Positions 6,914 to 11,123 of a stretch of DNA of 11,123 nt are shown here, piece by piece. Under the pieces are notes generated by a model that searched no databases, was not told the DNA's origin, and saw only the letters and a list, made by a program, of their open reading frames with translations. The DNA is from Alphaproteobacteria bacterium. GTDB lineage: Bacteria; Pseudomonadota; Alphaproteobacteria; Micropepsales; Micropepsaceae. The translations under genes and the position numbers were made by a program. Positions within the stretch are counted from its first letter, which is position 1. Every line of letters begins with the position of its first letter. Location of the stretch: NCBI GenBank assembly GCA_028869725.1, contig JAGWRJ010000181.1, positions 1 to 11,123 on the forward strand, written 5' to 3'.

Positions 6914-7135
6914 ATGCGCGAAGTCCTCAAGACAAACAATCCCGTTGAGTTGAACTTTGCCGAAGCCGTGCTCTCTGATGCCGGTATTCCGAGCGTTGTT
7001 TTCGATGGGCACATGAGCGTGATGGATGGCAGCATGGTCATTTTGCCGCGCCGCCTGATGGTCGCGGATGCGGACGCTGAGGAGGCCAGGCGGCTCATTA
7101 CGGTGGCGCTCGCCGAGCCGCCGCCGTGGAGTTGA
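6914..7135 (+). CDS. DUF2007 domain protein (putative signal-transducing protein)
   Basis: This small 73-residue protein matches the DUF2007 pattern. It opens with MREVLKTNNPVELNFAEAVL (1-20), a strand-helix unit of the kind seen in these ferredoxin-like small domains, and continues with GIPSVVFDGHMS (24-35) and LPRRLMVADADAEEARRLI (44-62). DUF2007 proteins are annotated as putative signal-transducing proteins, but no biochemical function is established for this version. The start is well supported: AAAGG lies 6 bases upstream. The stop overlaps the possible ATG at 7135 of the downstream methyltransferase gene, so the two are probably translated together. The gene is divergent from the polyprenyl synthase gene, with a 150-base gap. 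No signal peptide or membrane segment is visible, so a cytoplasmic location is expected. Confidence 0.85.
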   Translation: MREVLKTNNPVELNFAEAVLSDAGIPSVVFDGHMSVMDGSMVILPRRLMVADADAEEARRLITVALAEPPPWS

Positions 7136-7140
7136 TGGCA

Positions 7141-7887
7141 ATGGAGCCTCTCGTCGCCGGGTGTGACGGCTTTCTGGGCGGACGGATCCGCGTCTGTCAG
7201 CCCCGTCTTGGCTTTCGCTCGGGTCTTGACGCGGTGATGGTTGCGGCCGCGGTTCCGGCGGAACCTGGTAGCCGCGTCCTCGAACTCGGCATTGGCTGCG
7301 GAGCGGCAGCACTTTGCGTGGCGGCCCGGGTGGATGGCTGCGTGATCGAGGGAGTGGACCTGGATGCCGGACTTGTCGCGCTAGCCAATCAAAATGCGGC
7401 TCGTAATGGGAAGTCGCTCATGGTGCGGGCCCATCCTGGGGATGTCTTCGCGCTGCCACGGTCGTTACGGCGCCAGTTCGACCACGTCTTTACCAATCCA
7501 CCGTTCCATGGCCAGGCCGGGTTGAGCTCGCCACATCCTGAACGCGCGAGCGCCCGTCAGGACGATGGCCGATTGGGGGACTGGTTGCGCTCCGGCCTTC
7601 GGCGCACGGCACCGGGGGGCAGCTTTACCGCCATCCTGCGCGCAGACCGGCTTGGCGAGGCGCTGTCTGTGCTGCCGGAGGGCGGGATCAGCGTACTACC
7701 CCTTTGGCCGCGCGCCGGACAGGAGGCCCGCCGGGTAATACTCCAGGCGATCAAGGGAGCGCGCAGTCCCCTGCGTCTGCTGAGTGGGCTCGTACTGCAC
7801 AATCCCGACGGAGGTTACACCGCTGAGGCAGATGTCGTGCTCGCGCAGGCCGGCCCGCTCTTGATGGCGCGTGAGCGCCTCCTATAG
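7141..7887 (+). CDS. TrmN6-like N6-adenine methyltransferase (tRNA1(Val) A37 type)
   Basis: This is a class I SAM-dependent methyltransferase of the family containing E. coli TrmN6 (YfiC), which methylates N6 of A37 in tRNA1(Val). The order of motifs fits: LGGRIRVCQPRLGFRSGLDA (12-31), the SAM-binding motif I VLELGIGCGAAALCVA (46-61), the acidic GVDLD (71-75), and the catalytic NPPF (119-122) typical of N6-adenine methyltransferases. A C-terminal GGYTAEADVVL (224-234) also fits. Three in-frame starts are possible: GTG 7126, ATG 7135 in a TGATG overlap with the DUF2007 stop, and ATG 7141. I chose 7141 because GGAG at 7128-7131 is 9 bases before it, giving 248 residues. An rRNA or protein target cannot be excluded, since members of this family differ in substrate. 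The glyQ gene begins 29 bases after the stop, so the run continues into the glycyl-tRNA synthetase genes. Confidence 0.88.
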   Translation: MEPLVAGCDGFLGGRIRVCQPRLGFRSGLDAVMVAAAVPAEPGSRVLELGIGCGAAALCVAARVDGCVIEGVDLDAGLVALANQNAARNGKSLMVRAHPGDVFALPRSLRRQFDHVFTNPPFHGQAGLSSPHPERASARQDDGRLGDWLRSGLRRTAPGGSFTAILRADRLGEALSVLPEGGISVLPLWPRAGQEARRVILQAIKGARSPLRLLSGLVLHNPDGGYTAEADVVLAQAGPLLMARERLL

Positions 7888-7916
7888 GGTCCGCCCGCCA
7901 AACCGGGACATGTGCC

Positions 7917-8795
7917 GTGGCCGACATGCTGACATTTCAGGACGTGATCTTGACCCTGCATCGCTACTGGGCAGCGAACGGGTGCCTCATTCTTCAGCCC
8001 TATGACATGGAAATGGGCGCGGGCACCTTCCATCCAGCCACCACTCTGCGTGCGCTCGGGCCAGCCCCTTGGCGAGCGGCCTATGTGCAGCCCTCGCGCC
8101 GGCCTTCCGACGGACGCTACGGAGAGAACCCCAACAGGTTACAGCACTACTACCAGTATCAGGTCATCCTCAAACCAGCCCCTGAAGATGTACAACAGCT
8201 CTATCTGGGATCGCTCACGGCAATCGGCCTTGACCCGGCACGTCATGACATCCGCTTCGTGGAAGATGACTGGGAGAGTCCGACGCTGGGCGCATGGGGG
8301 TTGGGCTGGGAAGTCTGGTGCGATGGTATGGAGGTCACGCAATTCACCTACTTCCAGCAGGTGGGCAGCATTGAGTGCGAAACCGTCGCGGTGGAGCTCA
8401 CGTATGGTCTTGAGCGCCTGGCGATGTACGTGCAGAGCGTCGAGAACGTTTATGACCTCAGGTTCAATGAAGATGTCCTCTATGGTGAGGTGTTTCATCA
8501 AGCGGAGCGGGAATATTCCGCGTTCAACTTCGAACATGCCGACACGGAGATACTCTTTCGTCACTTTGACGATGCGGAAATGGAATGTCGGCGGCTGGTG
8601 GCATCCCAGCTCGCATTGCCGGCCTACGACCAATGCATCAAGGCCAGTCACGCCTTCAATCTTCTGGATGCCCGAGGGGTCATCAGCGTGACGGAGCGGG
8701 CCGCATACATCGCCCGTGTACGCACTTTGGCCAAGGCCTGTTGTGAGACCTGGCTCGCCAGCGGGCAGGGCGCCTATGCGCCGAGGTACGCGTGA
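7917..8795 (+). CDS. glyQ: Glycyl-tRNA synthetase alpha subunit
   Basis: GlyQ is the catalytic subunit of the bacterial heterotetrameric (alpha2beta2) glycyl-tRNA synthetase, which charges tRNA-Gly in the cytoplasm. The 292 residues are close to the usual length, and most of the chain matches E. coli GlyQ. Landmarks are LQPYDMEMGAGTFHP (26-40), the class II motif 2 region YVQPSRRPSDGRYGENPN (57-74), WGLGWEVWCDGMEVTQFTYF (127-146) in the active site, and motif 3 LTYGLERLAMY (161-171). The start is a GTG at 7917: GGGA at 7905-7908 lies 8 bases before it, while the ATG at 7926 would be too far from any ribosome binding site and would remove three residues. The stop TGA overlaps the glyS ATG by one base, as expected for two subunits made in fixed ratio. 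No T-box is visible upstream, in keeping with a proteobacterium. Confidence 0.97.
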   Translation: MADMLTFQDVILTLHRYWAANGCLILQPYDMEMGAGTFHPATTLRALGPAPWRAAYVQPSRRPSDGRYGENPNRLQHYYQYQVILKPAPEDVQQLYLGSLTAIGLDPARHDIRFVEDDWESPTLGAWGLGWEVWCDGMEVTQFTYFQQVGSIECETVAVELTYGLERLAMYVQSVENVYDLRFNEDVLYGEVFHQAEREYSAFNFEHADTEILFRHFDDAEMECRRLVASQLALPAYDQCIKASHAFNLLDARGVISVTERAAYIARVRTLAKACCETWLASGQGAYAPRYA

Positions 8796-10873
8796 TGGCT
8801 GAATTTCTGCTCGAACTGTTCAGCGAAGAAATCCCAGCGCGTATGCAGGTTCAGGCCGCGCGTGATCTTGAACGGCTCATGGTCGGGGCATTGAGCGATC
8901 GCGGAATGCTGTTCGAAGCGATACGCAGCCTTTCCGGGCCGCGCCGCCTTGTACTCGTCATCGAAGGACTTGCGAGCCAGCAGCCGGATCTGCGCGAGGA
9001 GAAAAAGGGGCCGCGCGTAGGGGCGCCGCAGAAGGCGATCGACGGCTTTCTGCGGTCAGCGGGCGTCAGTCTGGATGAATGTCTCATTCAACGCGACGCC
9101 AAGGGCGAGTTTTATGTCGCCATCATCGAGCGTAAGGGGCGCAGCACCCTGGAGGTGCTGGCTGATATCGTGCCCGAAGTCATGGGCAAATTGCCCTGGC
9201 CCAAATCCATGCGCTGGGGGACGAGCGGGAGTGCCCGCTGGGTGCGCCCGCTTCATGGCATCCTGGCGCTATTTGATGCAGAGGTGGTGCCTTGCACATT
9301 CGCCGGGGTCAAAAGCAGCAACGTGACGTATGGGCACCGCTTCCTCAGTGAGCACAGACCGATCGTGGTGCACCGCTACGGGGATTATGAGGCTGCCCTG
9401 AAGGCGGCTTACGTGGTGTTGGACCCCGAAGAGCGCAAGGAAATCATTTCCCACGAACTCAAGCAACGGAGCTTTGCGCTCGGGCTAGAGCCTATCGATG
9501 ACGAGGGGTTACTGAACGAAGTCGCTGGACTTGTAGAGTGGCCAGTTGTGCATCTGGGTCTGATTGAAGATGCGTTCATGACGGTGCCGCCGGAAATCCT
9601 GCAGACCTCTATGCGTACCCACCAGAAATACTTTGCTCTGCGCGAACCGGGTACGGGCAGGATGGCGCCACGTTTTGCCGTTGTTGCCAACATGCGGGCA
9701 GTGGATGATGGCAAGCAGATCATCGCTGGCAATGAGAGGGTGCTAAGGGCGCGACTTTCTGATGCCAAGTTTTTCTGGGACCAGGATCGCAAAATTCGTC
9801 TTGCCGACCGTGTCGGCGCGCTCCGCAACATCGTGTTCCATGCCAAACTTGGGACACAATATGCGCGGGTCGAGCGGATTGAGGCGCTCGCAGCGCTGAT
9901 CTCGGAAAAGATCGGTGCCGACGTGGCCAAAGCCCAACGGGCGGCACGGCTGTGCAAGGCCGATTTGACCACAGGTGTGGTCGGTGAGTTTCCGGAACTG
10001 CAAGGTGTAATGGGCCGCTACTACGCGCTTCATGATGGTGAAGACGTCGACGTTGCTGATGCGATTCGTGATCATTACCGTCCGATTGGACCGCAGGACG
10101 TTGCACCTGTGGCACCACTATCCGTAGCGGTGGCGCTAGCCGATAAGATCGACAGCCTGGTCGCCTTTTTCCTGAACGGAGAGCGCCCGACCGGATCCGG
10201 TGACCCTTATGCTCTGCGGCGCGCCGCTCTAGGGATCATCCGCATTATTCTGGATAGTAGAGCCCGCCTTCCCTTGTTGGAGATATTTACGAGGGCGCAG
10301 GAACTTATTGCTCCAGCGCACGGCCCCGAGGGCGACAAGGATGCTGCTACGTCCGTCCTTAGCTTCCTGGCAGAGCGTTTGAAAGTGTCGTGGCGCGAAA
10401 AGGGCACGCGCCACGACCTCATTGATGCGGTTCTTAGTCTCGGTGACGAAGATGATCTTGTCCGCCTTGTGGCACGGGTCGATGCATTACAGAACCTTCT
10501 GAGTTCGGAGGACGGCGCCAACCTGCTGATCGCCTACCGTAGAGCTGCGAACATCCTGCGGGCCGAAGAGAAAAAGGACGGTTGCAGCTATGCGGGAATT
10601 CCTGATCCGCAGGCCTTTGTCCAACCAGAAGAGGAAGGCCTGTTCATCGATCTCGCCACTGCCGGAGAGCTGATTGCCGCTGAAATCGGACGTGAGCGAT
10701 TCATCGAGGCGATGGCTGTGATGGCGCGTCTGCGCGGCCCGGTGGATGCATTCTTCGACAAGGTCACCGTCAATGCCGATGATCCGGCACTGCGCCGCAA
10801 CCGTCTGCTTCTGCTATCGCGTCTTCGCTCGACGCTGCATCTAGTCGCTGACTTTTCGCGGATCGAAGGTTAG
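8795..10873 (+). CDS. glyS: Glycyl-tRNA synthetase beta subunit
   Basis: GlyS is the tRNA-binding subunit that pairs with GlyQ. The 692-residue product is the usual length. It starts with the family signature FLLELFSEEIPARMQ (4-18), followed by SGPRRLVLVI (47-56) and KGPRVGAPQKAI (71-82). The HD-like middle domain includes ADLTTGVVGEFPELQGVMGR (about 389-408), and a conserved GDPYALRRAALGIIRI follows (about 469-484). The last 110 residues form the DALR-type anticodon-binding domain, ending with PVDAFFDKVTVNADDP and RNRLLLLSRLRSTLHLVADF. The ATG at 8795 was preferred to the GTG at 8792. GAGG at 8783-8786 is 8 bases before it, and it makes a TGATG overlap with the glyQ stop. No truncation or frameshift is seen. 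A terminator candidate follows about 100 bases after the stop. Confidence 0.97.
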   Translation: MAEFLLELFSEEIPARMQVQAARDLERLMVGALSDRGMLFEAIRSLSGPRRLVLVIEGLASQQPDLREEKKGPRVGAPQKAIDGFLRSAGVSLDECLIQRDAKGEFYVAIIERKGRSTLEVLADIVPEVMGKLPWPKSMRWGTSGSARWVRPLHGILALFDAEVVPCTFAGVKSSNVTYGHRFLSEHRPIVVHRYGDYEAALKAAYVVLDPEERKEIISHELKQRSFALGLEPIDDEGLLNEVAGLVEWPVVHLGLIEDAFMTVPPEILQTSMRTHQKYFALREPGTGRMAPRFAVVANMRAVDDGKQIIAGNERVLRARLSDAKFFWDQDRKIRLADRVGALRNIVFHAKLGTQYARVERIEALAALISEKIGADVAKAQRAARLCKADLTTGVVGEFPELQGVMGRYYALHDGEDVDVADAIRDHYRPIGPQDVAPVAPLSVAVALADKIDSLVAFFLNGERPTGSGDPYALRRAALGIIRIILDSRARLPLLEIFTRAQELIAPAHGPEGDKDAATSVLSFLAERLKVSWREKGTRHDLIDAVLSLGDEDDLVRLVARVDALQNLLSSEDGANLLIAYRRAANILRAEEKKDGCSYAGIPDPQAFVQPEEEGLFIDLATAGELIAAEIGRERFIEAMAVMARLRGPVDAFFDKVTVNADDPALRRNRLLLLSRLRSTLHLVADFSRIEG

Positions 10874-10881
10874 AAGTTGCA

Positions 10882-10971
10882 GGCCCTGTCTGTGTCGACC
10901 CATGCAGGGAAGGCTGTAGGACCAGCCAAAGGGCCGCGACAGGGGTTGCCGAACGGCCTGAAGGCAGCCGT
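10882..10971 (+). other. Possible structured RNA segment downstream of glyS
   Basis: Several inverted repeats lie close together after the glyS stop. CCCTGTC (10884-10890) can pair with GACAGGG (10938-10944). Between them GGCTG (10912-10916) can pair with CAGCC (10923-10927). ACGGC (10953-10957) can pair with GCCGT (10967-10971). An alternative pairing of CCCTG with CAGGG (10905-10909) excludes the first stem. This could be the 3' untranslated region of glyS or a small RNA ending at the terminator at about 11003. I could not match it to SRP RNA, 6S RNA, RNase P, glycine riboswitch or TPP riboswitch consensus features. GC-rich DNA produces such repeats by chance fairly often. Confidence 0.3.
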
Positions 10972-10974
10972 CAC

Positions 10975-11003
10975 GGAGAGGTGCATCAATGATGCGCCTT
11001 TTC
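10975..11003 (+). terminator. Candidate intrinsic terminator after glyS
   Basis: The arms GGTGCATC (10980-10987) and GATGCGCC (10991-10998) form an 8-pair stem with one G-U pair and a 3-base loop (AAT). TTTTC follows immediately (10999-11003). The purine-rich bases at 10975-10979 can extend the stem into the T-run. This is a good intrinsic terminator shape and would close the DUF2007-trmN6-glyQ-glyS transcript before ppdK. The loop is short and the T-run is only four bases, so efficiency is uncertain. Confidence 0.6.
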
Positions 11004-11038
11004 ATGTTTGACATGAGGGCCGCGATTTCGTGCTCTAT
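11003..11038 (+). promoter_or_regulatory. Candidate ppdK promoter with a palindrome over the -35 box
   Basis: A perfect -35 consensus TTGACA lies at 11008-11013, directly after the terminator candidate. The -10 box is weak: TGCTCT after 17 bases (11031-11036) or CTCTAT after 19 bases (11033-11038). The -35 box lies within a palindrome, CATGT-TTG-ACATG (11003-11015), which could be an operator half-site pair. The position between a terminator and a gene start supports a promoter. The palindrome is short and may be due to chance. Confidence 0.4.
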
Positions 11039-11068
11039 GAGCCGAGCCACCAAACCGGATTGAACACG

Positions 11069-11123
11069 ATGCAATGGGTATATTCCTTTGGCGATGGACG
11101 GGCGCAGGGTGCGGCCGCGATGA
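11069..11123 (+). CDS. ppdK: Pyruvate phosphate dikinase, first 18 codons only
   Basis: PpdK interconverts pyruvate, ATP and phosphate with phosphoenolpyruvate, AMP and pyrophosphate in the cytoplasm. Only 18 codons are in the window, reading MQWVYSFGDGRAQGAAAM, and the frame runs off the end. The WVYSFGDGRAQG segment is the typical N-terminus of this family, where an aromatic-Val-Tyr-x-Phe stretch precedes the first strand of the ATP-grasp nucleotide-binding domain. The start ATG has a modest Shine-Dalgarno-like GGAT (11057-11060) 8 bases upstream. A gene order of glyS followed by ppdK is familiar from Alphaproteobacteria, which supports the call. The gene probably has its own promoter in the 195-base gap after glyS. 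The identification rests on few residues plus context, and the rest of the protein cannot be checked here. Confidence 0.85.
   Translation, partial: MQWVYSFGDGRAQGAAAM

Noticed and set aside
6860..7312. Minus-strand frame of 150 codons opposite the DUF2007 and methyltransferase genes
   Set aside because: It crosses two real genes antisense and is low-complexity and Arg/Pro-rich.
9409..9972. Minus-strand frame of 187 codons opposite glyS
   Set aside because: It lies wholly within glyS on the other strand, has no known motif and no suitable ribosome binding site that I can see.
10874..11003. SRP RNA, glycine riboswitch or 6S RNA in the glyS-ppdK gap
   Set aside because: The GGAAGGAAGCAGCC-type core of SRP RNA is not present, and the conserved bases of the glycine riboswitch or 6S RNA could not be found. 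Only generic hairpins remain.
1..11123. A mobile element, defence island or novel biosynthetic cluster
   Set aside because: All recognised genes are conserved household families in a familiar order. There are no transposases, integrases, toxin-antitoxin pairs, CRISPR repeats or long direct repeats, and composition does not shift along the window to the eye.

Overview
This 11.1 kb window is a stretch of ordinary bacterial chromosome from an alphaproteobacterium. The GC content is high, intergenic gaps are short, and nearly every gene belongs to a conserved household family. I see no insertion sequence, phage gene, CRISPR array, tRNA or rRNA. The order ETF-ubiquinone oxidoreductase / TPR lipoprotein / ispE / polyprenyl diphosphate synthase / DUF2007 / TrmN6-like methyltransferase / glyQ / glyS / ppdK, and the cluster-ligand-poor family 4-like uracil-DNA glycosylase next to moaB, suggest the Rhodospirillales/Acetobacterales side of the Alphaproteobacteria. 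This placement is inferred from gene order and protein style; I cannot name a genus.

Layout. (1) Positions 1-1318, minus strand: a uracil-DNA glycosylase gene followed by moaB (molybdenum cofactor biosynthesis), whose 3' end is cut off by the window edge. (2) Positions 1363-5661, plus strand: a tight run of ETF-QO (electron entry into the ubiquinone pool), a TPR-repeat lipoprotein and ispE (MEP isoprenoid pathway), with the last two genes overlapping by one base. (3) Positions 5738-6763, minus strand: a long-chain all-trans polyprenyl diphosphate synthase, convergent with ispE, that probably makes the ubiquinone side chain. (4) Positions 6914-10873, plus strand: DUF2007, a tRNA1(Val)-type N6-adenine methyltransferase, then glyQ and glyS, which encode the two subunits of bacterial glycyl-tRNA synthetase. 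(5) Positions 10874-11068: a noncoding gap with several possible hairpins, an intrinsic terminator candidate and a TTGACA promoter candidate. (6) From 11069: the first 18 codons of ppdK (pyruvate phosphate dikinase), cut off by the window end.

Functional links. IspE makes precursors for IPP/DMAPP, the polyprenyl synthase turns these into the quinone tail, and ETF-QO delivers electrons to that quinone, so half of the window touches ubiquinone supply or use. The downstream half concerns translation (tRNA modification and tRNA-Gly charging).

I found no convincing new biological system. The points most worth a second look are the uracil-DNA glycosylase that lacks two of the four expected iron-sulfur ligands, the structured glyS-ppdK gap, and a small hairpin that covers the ribosome binding site of the DUF2007 gene.
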